Positions 24,481 to 34,218 of a stretch of 64,000 nt of DNA are shown here, one piece after another. Source of the stretch: Cryptomeria japonica (lineage: Eukaryota > Streptophyta > Pinopsida > Cupressales > Cupressaceae); the NCBI RefSeq assembly GCF_030272615.1, contig NC_081415.1, positions 599,893,644 to 599,957,643 on the forward strand, written 5' to 3'. A program made the position numbers and the translations under genes. Every line of letters starts with the position of its first letter. Position 1 is the stretch's first letter. Under the pieces are notes generated by a model that was not told where the DNA came from, made no database searches, and worked only from the letters and a program-made list of their open reading frames with translations.

Positions 24481-24789
24481 CGTCCACTTCATTTTCAAAA
24501 TTTTTGGCGCCAAATAAACCTTTTTAAATTCATTTTAATGCCAAAATTCGATAAAATTTAAAGTCCTATTTAATTGGCATTTAATATGGCGTTTTGCATT
24601 AATTAATTATTTTGCCTTGATTTAAAAAAATCGAAATTTATTAATTAAAATAAAAGGCATTTAATTAATTAATAAAGTCGAATAAGAACGCTCATGCATG
24701 TAAGTCGGCCTTGTTATTTTATTTAAAAATCGTTTGAAATTACTTTATTTTATCAAGTCGGCCTTGAGGGTGAATTGTGATGTGAGCGC

Positions 24790-24797
24790 TATATAAG
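24790..24797 (+). promoter_or_regulatory. Upstream TATA box for the element D ORF
   Basis: TATATAAG is followed by a G-run, about 600 bp upstream of the ATG and just after the box array. The same octamer in the same place in B (6316) supports a real promoter for the ORF. Confidence 0.55.
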
Positions 24798-25196
24798 GGG
24801 GGTAAAAACTATCATTTCTACATCATTATTTTACCTTTCTACATGCGAATTGAAGAAAGCAAAGGTGGTGCGAAGTGTGCTTGAAGTGTGGAGTGCGAAT
24901 TGCGTTGAAGACCAAAGGTGGTGCGAATTTGAAGACCACACCAAGTGCGAGCTTAAGGATACATTAAGGCGAGTTTGCTAAGGACTTGGAGGATTTGTTT
25001 GAGCGATTTGTCAAGGATAAACTTGAAGATCCATTTGAGACCACGTCAAAGGCGATAATTGAAGATCACGTTCTCTCCAGAGGTGGCGAAGTCAATTTTG
25101 AGGAGACCATATTGAAGATTATTTTATACCTCAATTTTGCCTAGGCGAATTTTGTTTTTGCATTCTAGAGTTAGCTCTCTATCGAGGTATGGCGAT

Positions 25197-25389
25197 TTAA
25201 TTATTATTGCTTTATTCATTCATCGTCATATTTCAAATTTTGAAATTTTGAATTTTGAATCTCTTGGCTCAATCGTTTTTTTTAGGAAATGATAATTCTA
25301 GAGACTTATCATGAGGTTTCCTAAAATTTATCTCTCTTATTTACGCTATTTATTGCAAAATCTATTTCTTATAATGAAATGTTGTGTAG
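25197..25389 (+). other. Probable 5'-UTR intron of the element D ORF
   Basis: A possible donor (GAG|GTATGG at 25197), a T-rich tract and the acceptor TTGTGTAG (ending 25389) lie immediately before the ATG at 25392. The donor is weaker than that in B, so the exact boundary is uncertain. Confidence 0.45.
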
Positions 25390-25391
25390 GT

Positions 25392-28300
25392 ATGGCGACC
25401 CCGAAGGCGGGAGCATCCACCAGCCGCTCAGCTCTCATGAAAGAAGATCAGAAGACCGAAGAAGTGGAGACCAAGATCGTGTCAAAGTGGAGCAACATTG
25501 GAGATACAAACTTGGGGAACTTTAGCACGAAGAAGTTTCGAGAGGTCCCTTACATCGGCAAGCCATCACCTGTCGCCCGGAGAATAATAGAGAGTGACAT
25601 CATTAAGGCGGCCGGTTTTCCTCCAGCTATTCAGTGCCACGAGTTGATGATCGAGTGTGCCCGTCATTACAATCCGCAGTCCAGGACAATTGTGTCCAAT
25701 GAGGGAAACACTTTGGCGTACCTTTCAGAGGAGGCCATAAGTGAAGCCTTCCATCTTCCAGAGCACAGGGACATGATATATAAGAGCATTGAAGGAGCCA
25801 GATCAGTGTACGATGATGATCCAGATGCTTGCCTAAGTATAATCAACAAGAACTGGCTACTTAAGAGTCGTCCCCGTCTGAGCAAAGTACCGAACACACC
25901 ACACAGGATTGATTTCCAAGAGGAGTACAGAGATTTGATTACCATGCTCAACAGAGTTACAGGAGCACCTCATGCCTTCTATTTTGAGAAATGGATGTTT
26001 TACTTCATCCAGGTGATTGTTCAAGGAAAGGGTACAATACATTGGGCTAGGATAATTAGCCATTGCTTAGACGTACAATTGAGAAGACTCAGGGCTACTA
26101 AGTCCTTCCACATGAGTTCATACGTCATCTATGCCTTAATCAGGAGCGTTGAGTACGCAGGACTACCTCACAGAGGAGTGATTGGAAGAGGACCCGGCGA
26201 GGTCAGAGTTTGTGAATCCTATACCTACTTGCATCATCCACCAGGGAAGAACTACAAGTTAGTCAATGATACTTTCACGATGAACATCACAAGGACGTTG
26301 CAAGGAGGGATTCACAACAGATTATCTCAGGATGCCCAGGAGTTCATCAAGAGGTACGGTGCTTGGTTCATTCAGTTTCCCAAGTTCACTTACATTAGAG
26401 TGCATGGATGTCCTTTAACTCCATACATGTTGCCGAGATACCCGACAAACAGAATTGTGTTACTTGAAGTAACAAGGCAGTTGGCAGCATATGTGAAGGC
26501 ATTCAGACACAGACATCAGAATGGAGTTCAGGTACCTATTATTTTGGGTAATTCAGTTGAGGTATGTCCTAATGTCTTGGCCATGGATGACGCAGAGAAG
26601 GAGTTAGCCTTGTATCCTTTTTCATCTTTTGCTTGGAGGAATAGTTTTGATCCACATGGACATTTAGAAGAGACGGTCGGTAGAAGATTTAGACAGGAGC
26701 ACCAAATTGAAGATTTTATGATGAATCTCCTAGATGATCTCGAAGTGAAACGAAAGATGCATTCTAGATTGCCTTTGGATTTCATCAGGAAATGTAAGAT
26801 TTACAGAGTAGCCGACCAAGCTCAGGACAACGGCAGGCACATCCAATCTTCATATGATAGAGAAAGTAAAACAATTAGTTTGAATTGGAATGAGCCTGAG
26901 GTCGTGGATTTAGATGATTTGATGGCACCAGTCTTGTCATGTACTCGCAGATGGGTAGACGTTCAGCATCAGAAGTTAAGAGAACAGGGCATAGCTATGT
27001 CTTTTACTTTGGAAGAAAAACCAGCCGAAGGTGGAGCCAGTGTTAGTGAAGGCAATCCTAATCCTAGGAATTCAGGTGAGGGTAACCTTCGATGTGCCAG
27101 TGAGGGCAATCTCCATTCGAGAGGTTCAAAGAGAAAGGAAAGATCAGAGAAGAAAGAGTCTTCCAAGAAAAAGCAAGGTGCCAACAAAGATCAAATACCA
27201 GGTACTTCTTCCAGACCAGAGGATAGAACAGTTCGAGTGGAAGAGTCCATGGAATCGATGGTACAGAATGATAGACAGGAGGAAGGACAGGCACAGCATG
27301 TTTCATCCGATGGATCTCTCCAAGACTATGATTTAGAAGAAGATAACGAAGTAACATCTCCTCCCAGACAAGAGGAAATAGTACATAAAGAAATTCAAGT
27401 TCAAGAGACAAGATCGAACATCCCAGATTGGTTGAAGGAAAGATTAACTAAGGTGATCGTAATTGAGGACGAGGACAGTGCAATTGATTTAGAGAGCCTC
27501 GTGGGACGTTCACATATGACAACAGAGAAGAAGAAGGCTACAAAGATGTCCAAGATGATTCGAGATGAGACTGGATCTAGAAAACTGCAGATAGCTACAC
27601 CGGCAGCAGACAAATATGAGGGTGAGATCCTAGCAGAAGACTATCATATACAGACTATTGAGTTAGGACCATCCACAGCAGAGCAGACTTTAGATGATGC
27701 CACCGACACATTTGAGGCATTGAAGGACAAGCTTAGAGAAGAAGTAGAAAAGAATAGAAAGCTTGAGAGAGAGGTCGGTGCATGGAGGACGTATTTCAGT
27801 CACATCAATGAACCTTTGGGACGTCAGGATCCAGTTAGATCACCATTGCAGGCATTGCCCCTTCAATCAATCAATGAAGCAGAAAGATTCAGGAACCTGG
27901 TCCAGCATACATGTAGTTGGATGGATAGATCTCACACGGTGGCCATTGAGTTTGTTACAAGGATGTCAAAGATCACCCACCAGGCTATCCAAGTTCTTGA
28001 GATTATTCACAGATTGATGGCAACAGTAGCTGCGTTTGCCCATACCAAGGACGTTGTCATCCCTGTCTTGAAAGTTATAAGACACACATCCAGAAGAATT
28101 TTAGCACAAGAGAGGATCTTAGAAGGTGATTCTCACAGTTTGTTTCAGTGGTCAACCTTACTCCATATAAAGAGTGTTCTCTTCGAGGACATCAGTGTTA
28201 GATGTGGTCAAGTTGAGGAGGTGATCAATCCGATCCAGGACAGAGTATTTGAGGTACTTCGTACCATTCTTGGCAGAAGGATCGAGGTCGAGACAGATGT

Positions 28301-28613
28301 GGATTTACAAGAATTTGAGGATAGAATCAAGATCATCTTTCGCAAGGACGCAGATGTTACAGATGAGCAGTATGATCAGATGTATGCCACCATGCTCCTG
28401 ATTGATAGAACAAAGGAACTTGAACCTACTTGGGACACAGCTCTTCTAGATGCATTTGATCAGGTTATCCACTTAGAAGAGAGTATCAAGAATATTCTCG
28501 AGATTCCAAGCACAGAAATCGAAGGAATCGTGACAAAATTCATTGCATATGCTAAGAAAGAGAATTGGAAAGGGAATAAGATTCTAGATGAAAGGTTGTT
28601 ACAGATGACATGA
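25392..28613 (+). CDS. Intact 1073-aa protein of unknown function encoded in element D
   Basis: This is a complete ORF ending in tga. The frame is open upstream to 25311, but I chose the ATG at 25392 because A starts with the same MA-P--G-S- sequence and all three copies start right after a splice-acceptor-like AG. Residues 1-560 look globular and mixed alpha/beta, with conserved blocks such as PPAIQCHELMIECARHYNP, VYDDDPDACLSIINKNWLL, EKWMFYFIQVIVQGKGTIHW and YGAWFIQFPKFTYIRVHG. Residues ~575-600 are lysine-rich and nuclear-signal-like (SKRKERSEKKESSKKKQ). Residues ~600-700 are acidic and disordered, ~765-805 are a likely coiled coil, and the rest is helical. There is no zinc knuckle, aspartic protease, DDE, RT or integrase motif. 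I do not recognise the family. A structural, gag-like or DNA/chromatin-binding role is conceivable but unproven. Confidence 0.8.
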   Translation: MATPKAGASTSRSALMKEDQKTEEVETKIVSKWSNIGDTNLGNFSTKKFREVPYIGKPSPVARRIIESDIIKAAGFPPAIQCHELMIECARHYNPQSRTIVSNEGNTLAYLSEEAISEAFHLPEHRDMIYKSIEGARSVYDDDPDACLSIINKNWLLKSRPRLSKVPNTPHRIDFQEEYRDLITMLNRVTGAPHAFYFEKWMFYFIQVIVQGKGTIHWARIISHCLDVQLRRLRATKSFHMSSYVIYALIRSVEYAGLPHRGVIGRGPGEVRVCESYTYLHHPPGKNYKLVNDTFTMNITRTLQGGIHNRLSQDAQEFIKRYGAWFIQFPKFTYIRVHGCPLTPYMLPRYPTNRIVLLEVTRQLAAYVKAFRHRHQNGVQVPIILGNSVEVCPNVLAMDDAEKELALYPFSSFAWRNSFDPHGHLEETVGRRFRQEHQIEDFMMNLLDDLEVKRKMHSRLPLDFIRKCKIYRVADQAQDNGRHIQSSYDRESKTISLNWNEPEVVDLDDLMAPVLSCTRRWVDVQHQKLREQGIAMSFTLEEKPAEGGASVSEGNPNPRNSGEGNLRCASEGNLHSRGSKRKERSEKKESSKKKQGANKDQIPGTSSRPEDRTVRVEESMESMVQNDRQEEGQAQHVSSDGSLQDYDLEEDNEVTSPPRQEEIVHKEIQVQETRSNIPDWLKERLTKVIVIEDEDSAIDLESLVGRSHMTTEKKKATKMSKMIRDETGSRKLQIATPAADKYEGEILAEDYHIQTIELGPSTAEQTLDDATDTFEALKDKLREEVEKNRKLEREVGAWRTYFSHINEPLGRQDPVRSPLQALPLQSINEAERFRNLVQHTCSWMDRSHTVAIEFVTRMSKITHQAIQVLEIIHRLMATVAAFAHTKDVVIPVLKVIRHTSRRILAQERILEGDSHSLFQWSTLLHIKSVLFEDISVRCGQVEEVINPIQDRVFEVLRTILGRRIEVETDVDLQEFEDRIKIIFRKDADVTDEQYDQMYATMLLIDRTKELEPTWDTALLDAFDQVIHLEESIKNILEIPSTEIEGIVTKFIAYAKKENWKGNKILDERLLQMT

Positions 28614-28715
28614 CATCTTATTTCTCATTGGTTGATACCTCCTAGATTTTTGTGCCAAATTTAATATTTGGCTATGTATTTAATATTGTTCAGTAAAAAG
28701 GAGGTCATTTGTAAC

Positions 28716-28805
28716 AAACCCTAATTAGGGTTTAGGTGTCATGATCTTGTCCATTGATTTACTTTCAATCTGGACCTTTCATTGTAACTGGGGATGCTAT
28801 TTATA
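28716..28805 (+). promoter_or_regulatory. Telobox palindrome and TATA box of element D
   Basis: AAACCCTAATTAGGGTTT (28716-28733) is two inverted AAACCCTA teloboxes. TATTTATA follows at 28798-28805. The pair sits about 100 bp after the ORF stop and about 0.86 kb before the element end, the position expected for the promoter at the U3/R boundary. Confidence 0.6.
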
Positions 28806-28829
28806 CCCCCATTTTTTCATTTCAAGAGT

Positions 28830-29666
28830 TAATAGTGAATAGTGTAAGAGATAATAGTTGATGTAATAGAGAGAATTAGAATTAGAAGCAATTTTATTTT
28901 GTAGCAAGATTGAGTCTTGAAGAGAGAAATTCAAGCAATTGTTGTATATGATGACTTGGAAATCAATAAAATATTGAAGTTATGGTGTTTTGTTGCAAAT
29001 TTCTTAAGTTATCTTCATGGTTGTTGGATGTACTTGAATCACGCTCAATCAAAGTAGTTTGTTAATTTGAAAGACTAAGTGTGAGATTTGATATTTGGTA
29101 GGATTCGCTATCCAAACCACTAGCTTCTTGCTGATTGTAGGAACGCCTTGCGTGGTCGACTGGAAAACATTTTGAGTCCTTAACCTTCAAGCATTTTCGT
29201 ATCTAGGATATGTACCTTCGTAGTAGTGTCCTTGGTCTTTGATGCATTGAACATCATTATTACCTTAGAAGATCGCACTAATTTCAATTGAGTTGTTATC
29301 TTATGGCAAAATTGAAGTTGGTTGAGTCTTGCCAAATCTCATTCATGCTAAGTCATTCATAGGGTTAGGCTAGATTAGACTTCCTTAAACCCTGTCCTTT
29401 TGCTTTTTTTTTTGAAAGTTCCTTTTAGATTAGTAAAATCTTCGAGCCTTTGGAATCCGTAAGACGCCTTGGAGGAAACAGCAAATCACATCATACCACT
29501 AAAAAGCTTGTCCACACGTGGAGACCCCACTAAAAGAACCTTGGAGTCCATCTAACTGATCCTTTTTGCAGATCTTCAGCAGTTAGAGACTATTTTCTCA
29601 AGAGAGGATAAGATGCCTGTCGGTATTTTATTCTGTGTATGATTGTGTAGAAAATACACGTCAACA
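28830..29666 (+). other. R-U5-like terminal part of element D
   Basis: No coding signal. The stretch is similar in layout to 11120-11912 in B and to 30775-31572 in C, including a shared 'ccactagc..cttgc' segment (29117-29132) and the final GTGTA...TACAC inverted repeat just before CAACA. It is interpreted as R plus U5. Confidence 0.5.
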
Positions 29667-30110
29667 GGCGCCAAAGTGAAGTTGACATGGAAAGCACGAA
29701 AAATTGTGAATTCCACCACTTAGTGAAAATTCCGCCCTACTCCAAGGGAGGTGCCAAAGTGGAGTGCTCAAGGAGAATGGAGAAAGTTTAGAATTCCACG
29801 CCTAAAGGAGATTAGCGCCCAAGCCATGATGAAGGTGCCAAAGAGGTGTTATCCTGGAAAACCTTCAATGTGATGAAATTCCTTATTTCTAGCAAAATTC
29901 CGCCCTACGACATGGTAGGGCGCCAAAGTGGATGATGCATGGAAAAATGTTGAAGTTAAGAATTCCTTGCCTTGGGGAGAATTGCGCATAAGGAAGGTAC
30001 CAGAGCACCAAAACTTGATGGTCATGGAAAGCTTCAGAATCACAAAATTCCTTACCAATGCAAAATCATTGCCCAAGTTCAAAGGAAGGTGCCCAAGTCA
30101 AGGTATCAGT
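29667..30110 (+). repeat. Box array of element C, part after D
   Basis: Boxes of the cgccct...agggcgcc type begin near 29733, 29815, 29901, 29993 and 30070, at intervals of 82, 86, 92 and 77 bp. With D removed, the interval between the last upstream box (22052) and the first downstream one is 84 bp, so the array was continuous before D inserted. Confidence 0.65.
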
Positions 30111-30702
30111 GTTGATCTAAATAAGAAATTTCCCCTCGAGATTTTTTTTGAAAAATCCATTCTCAGGCATCAAATCACATCCAAATTTCAAAATTTTCAT
30201 AGATTTGGATTCGTAGGAGAATTCTCTCCCTCCTAGACTTGAAACCCTAATTTGTGGAAAATTCCTAAAAAATAGGAGATGGTGAAAAGTGATGGAAAAC
30301 CTTCTCCGAGCAAGGAAAGTTGAAGAGACTTCAAGAAAATTCTTCCTGAATCAAATTTTCTCTCTCCAACAATTCTAGATGTGTAGGAGTGGATATACGA
30401 CAGCGAGGTCCACTTGCATGGCGAGGATCTATTGAACACATGGCAATATGTTGGCGCATTCATTGCCGGACTATTTGATCAAATGGTGACCCGGTCATTT
30501 CATGTTGAATTTATGGCAGATTCTTTTTGCATGTAGCCGGTGCATGTGGAAATGGAGCATTTATGACATAATGGGGTGATTTTTACATGGATGAATATTC
30601 AACGCATTTTGGGTACTTTTGAATTAATTGTATATGGGCATGATGGATTATTAATTGGAGATTCTCACCTTGTTGCATCTTGAGTGGGGAATCTTTTAGG
30701 GA

Positions 30703-30752
30703 AAACCCTAATTAGGGTTTTGCATGTAATCATGGCCTGAGGTCTATATAAA
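30703..30752 (+). promoter_or_regulatory. Telobox palindrome and TATA box of element C
   Basis: AAACCCTAATTAGGGTTT (30703-30720) is followed by TATATAAA (30745-30752). This is the same arrangement as in A and D although C has no ORF. Confidence 0.6.
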
Positions 30753-31572
30753 GGGGTGACCCCCCCTCATTTGTAATAGGAGGGAGACTTGTATGAAATT
30801 GTTGCTATAAGTTTTGAGATAATAAGAATGAAACATTGTTCTTTGATGGTGTCCACTTAAATTATTTTTTCAAAGCTTGCATGGTTTCACCTTCCTCACT
30901 TAGATTAGAAATAGTAAAGTGCTTTGATTTCAATGGAGAATGTAATGGTGTCTGATGAATTTCCATGGTTCATACTTTTTGCATCTTGCTGATTGTAAGT
31001 TGTAGTGTAAAGTTAGTCTGAGCCCCCTAAATTTGTGCTAAGTTCGATTGTGGACAGTCGTTTGGATTGCGCCGTGTTGGGTATTCAAATGCACTTTCTC
31101 AATGTGAAAATCCTTCAACATCCTCAAAAGATTGCACCGGTTCTTGCAGAGTTGTAGTTGATCTTGGCGAAGCAAAGCTTGGTTTATTTGGAATTTGTCC
31201 ACCAAAGCACTATTCATTGTTATCATTGCCTTTAGGAGTAGATTTAGATCCTTCTAAACCCTTTCCCTTTTACTTTCAGTTCATTTTAGTCCGTTCGAAG
31301 CAGCAACATCACAAAATTGCCATATCTGATGATGGAGTTCCAGCCACAGCAAAGAAGTGAAAGAATGATGCACCAGCCACAGTAAGGCCCCTTGGATTAC
31401 CAACAATCACATCAGCCAACTGAGTCATGTTTGTAGCATAAAGGAACCTTGGAGTTGATTGTTTGAACTTCTTGCAATCTTAGCATGCAATCGTACTTTG
31501 ATCAAGAGAGAGTGAAGTGACGGTTAGGCAGCTTTATTTTGTGTTTGACGTAGTCATAAAAACACGTCAACA

Positions 31573-32481
31573 ATACCTAACATGGCTTAGTAGTCATGAC
31601 TCGTCATCTTCGCATACATTACTCCCTGAGGTGCACTTAAAGGGGTGTGTAGCGTAAATAGGGTTGTTATCAAACTAGTTAGCTAATCACACTTCCTAGG
31701 TTGAGCTATTCACATTAGTTAAGTATTCACTTACGGACTTTTAGCTTTTTGTCCAACTTTATGTGATTGAGACGCATGTACTCACCTATGGAGACACCTA
31801 TTACATGCACACTTTACACATGCTCACACACTTGTCATTTGAGCATACAAGTGTTGCACATTTAGAGGGGTAGTCAATCATTTAGTCCTACCTTCTTACC
31901 TTTTCTACCCTGCCTATAAATGCAAGGCTCTCATTGTACAGTTTCACACTCTTCATTTTATATGATAGACATCCTACTGTACACTCATTTGGTTTCACTA
32001 GTGGAAGGTTCGTTTGTGCTTTCAGATCTTGGCATTCTCCAACTTATGTTTATTGCATGGATCTAATCTTTGATTTTCATGTTAATGAGGATCTAGTTGT
32101 GTTGATATTTTATCTTGTTGCATCTTTATCCTCTTTGCTGTTCAATAGTTACTTTCCCTATGGAGTAGGCATCGGTCCATATTGGTGAAAGTCCAATCAC
32201 CTATCATTTTAATCCTCTGTTTTAATAGTGTAGTAGTAGATCTATGCATTCATGATTCCATACTATAACCGGGGACACATCTTAAGTAAACTTTGAATGA
32301 ACTCATCTCATGTGAGTTATGCTTCAACATGATAATCAGCTATATAGAGGTTATTGCAGCCAGTTTTATTTTGACTTAATGGCCGCTTTTGGGGTTAAGT
32401 ATGTGATTGGGTTTGGCTGCTGTCATATTAGTTGTTTATTTTGTTTAATGCAAATACCTGTTAAGTTATACATCTAAGGAC
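31573..32481. other. Spacer between element C and the copia element
   Basis: No convincing coding region. A TATA-like 'cctataaatgcaagg' near 31913 and nearby repeats of 'ttcacttacg' suggest remnants of another LTR, but no boundaries can be set. The last five bases (aggac) are the left target duplication of the copia element. Confidence 0.45.
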
Positions 32482-33142
32482 TGTGGTTTGTAACTAGGAA
32501 AGAGGGTTCGGATTGCCCTAAGGCAACATCCGAACCCCTTCCCTTAAGCATAACGTGGAGGACCGGCCCCAAAAAGGGTTAACGTGGCCCTAAAACAAAG
32601 ACCAGCCCCATTCACCACGCCACATTAAATTGGCGCCAAAATGAATACGTAAATGGAGGCCGACTTAAAGGGTATGTGGGTTAAATGATCATATAAATAA
32701 TGATCATTTACCAAACACAAACACATTCTTATTTCCCTCTTGCAAAGCGAAATACTTCTGCAACTAAGCATGCGAAATTGAGAAGTAAAACTGGGCGAAC
32801 TCATCCAAGAAGGTCAAAGGCATTGGTTGTTCCAGAATTCTGTTAGAGAGCAGATTTGATGCAGACTTGGAATAATTAGAAGGGCAGATCTGACCATTAA
32901 ACATGCAGATCTGATAAGAGGCTGAAGAGTTCAGCTAAGTATTGTATTGGTACAATTCAGATTGAATACATAATTTGACTTGTGGGTCTTTAGTGCTGGG
33001 TTTTTCCTCCTTGGAGGTTTTCCCAGGGTATTTGTGTTTGTCTCCTATGCACTTACTTTCATTTTGTCATTACTTTACTTAATATTAGCAAATAATTAAA
33101 GACTGATAATCTGATTACTAATCTGGGTCACAAAATTTAACA
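32482..33142 (+). repeat. 5' LTR of the copia element
   Basis: A 10-bp inverted repeat (gggttcggat / atccgaaccc) encloses the 14-bp loop tgccctaaggcaac at 32514-32527; the loop is inverted in the 3' LTR. The TATA box TATAAATA (32692-32699) lies between the arms AAATGATCAT and ATGATCATTT of a second palindrome. The LTR ends TTTAACA. Confidence 0.95.
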
Positions 33143-33154
33143 TGGTATCAGAGC
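33143..33154 (+). other. Primer-binding site of the copia element
   Basis: TGGTATCAGAGC starts immediately after the 5' LTR and is the standard plant copia site complementary to the 3' end of initiator methionine tRNA. Confidence 0.95.
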
Positions 33155-33225
33155 TAAGGTGTTACTAACTTCTGATTTTAGTAAATCATTTGTTGCATAT
33201 AGCTGCTGTTTGTTTTCAGATTAAA

Positions 33226-34218
33226 ATGTCAGGTTTGAAGGCTGAAGATAGACTTGAGGGAGCCATTGATTTTGCTGCTTGGAAGGTCCGTATTCTATTG
33301 ATCCTTGAAGAGAATGATCTGCTGAAATTTGTAGAAGAAGAAGGGCTGTCTCCTCCAGAAGATATTGAAGAACTGAAACAGTTCAAGAAAGATTCCCTCA
33401 AGGCTAGGAGGATCATAATTGAATCCATCAAGAATCATCTTGTCACTGTCATATCAAAGTTTGTGTCTACCAGGGAAATGATCAAACACTTGGAAGGGAT
33501 GTATGAAGTCAACAACCTCAGTAGGGCACTTGCACTAAGACAACAGCTTCTTCACATAAAAATGAAAGAAGAAGACTCAATCATAGCCTATTTCATGAAG
33601 ATCAATGAACTAAAAGACAAGCTAAGCACTCTTGATTGCCAAATCTCGGACAAAGATCTTGTTATGATTGCATTAAATGGTCTACCTAATGAATGGGAAC
33701 CATTCATTCGTAGTATTGGTGGAAGAGCAAATCGTCCCAACTTTGAGCGTCTTCAATTTGATTGCATCGAAGAGGAATCTCGAATTGAGGTAAGAGGAAA
33801 ACACAAGAACTCTCACAAAGATAATCATGTTCTCTTAGCTAAATCTAGGAAAGGTGGACATTGGAAGAAAGAAAAGAGAAGCAAAGATTTTAGATCCTCC
33901 TCCTATGATCCAAGGAAGAAGTCAAGAGATTCCTCTCACATTCGTTGCTTCAGATGTGATAAGTATGGTCACTATGCCAGAGATTGTCAGAATGATCCAA
34001 AGGAAAGGGAAGTCAACTTAAATGAAGTTGCCGAACAAAGTGAAGATTATCTTCTTATCTCTGCTCTATCCAGCAATGTTCCTACGGACAACAATACGTG
34101 GATACTTGACAGTGGTGCCTCCACACACATCTCAGGTTTTCGTGAGCATCTCTCAGATCTGATTGAAAAGGACACCAACCTTCATGTAGTAATCAGTGAT
34201 GAGTTCGATACTCGGTAA
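33226..34218 (+). CDS. Copia gag and protease segment
   Basis: The ORF has about 330 codons. I chose the ATG at 33226 (MSGLKAEDRL) because copia gags usually start with such a short lead before the conserved W-x-x-R motif (here AAWKVRILLILEEN); the in-frame ATG at 33190 is an alternative. The middle carries the UBN2-type gag domain (MALNGLP-like block IALNGLPNEWEPF). A CCHC zinc knuckle, CFRCDKYGHYARDC, lies near residue 245. The aspartic protease active site is in WILDSGASTHIS near residue 295. The frame stops at 34216-34218 because of a single-base shift relative to the downstream frame, so protease is cut off in this copy. Confidence 0.9.
   Translation: MSGLKAEDRLEGAIDFAAWKVRILLILEENDLLKFVEEEGLSPPEDIEELKQFKKDSLKARRIIIESIKNHLVTVISKFVSTREMIKHLEGMYEVNNLSRALALRQQLLHIKMKEEDSIIAYFMKINELKDKLSTLDCQISDKDLVMIALNGLPNEWEPFIRSIGGRANRPNFERLQFDCIEEESRIEVRGKHKNSHKDNHVLLAKSRKGGHWKKEKRSKDFRSSSYDPRKKSRDSSHIRCFRCDKYGHYARDCQNDPKEREVNLNEVAEQSEDYLLISALSSNVPTDNNTWILDSGASTHISGFREHLSDLIEKDTNLHVVISDEFDTR

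Larger units (their letters stand above)
22075..29666 (+). mobile_element. Element D: 7.6-kb solo-LTR-like element with intact ORF
   Basis: It begins TGTTGTGACCATTTCACACA (22075) and ends AATACACGTCAACA (29666), flanked by perfect 5-bp duplications ggcgc (22070-22074 and 29667-29671). In order it contains terminal hairpins, a 13-box array (22520-24475), a TATA box (24790), a probable 5'-UTR intron (25197-25389), an intact 1073-codon ORF (25392-28613), a telobox palindrome with a second TATA (28716-28805) and about 840 bp of R-U5-like sequence. No LTR pair, PBS, PPT, RT or integrase is present, so I infer a solo LTR whose U3 encodes a protein. The perfect duplication and intact ORF make D the youngest or best-preserved of the four. 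Confidence 0.8.
21029..31572 (+). mobile_element. Element C: ORF-less family member hosting element D
   Basis: It starts TATTGTGACGTTTTCACACA (21029; the usual TG is mutated to TA) and ends ACACGTCAACA (31572). The flanking 5-mers gtacc (21024-21028) and atacc (31573-31577) match at four of five positions. After removal of nested D, about 2.95 kb remain: conserved 5' terminus, box array, promoter (30703-30752) and R-U5-like end, but no trace of the long ORF. C is either an internal-deletion derivative or a naturally short, non-coding form. Confidence 0.7.
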
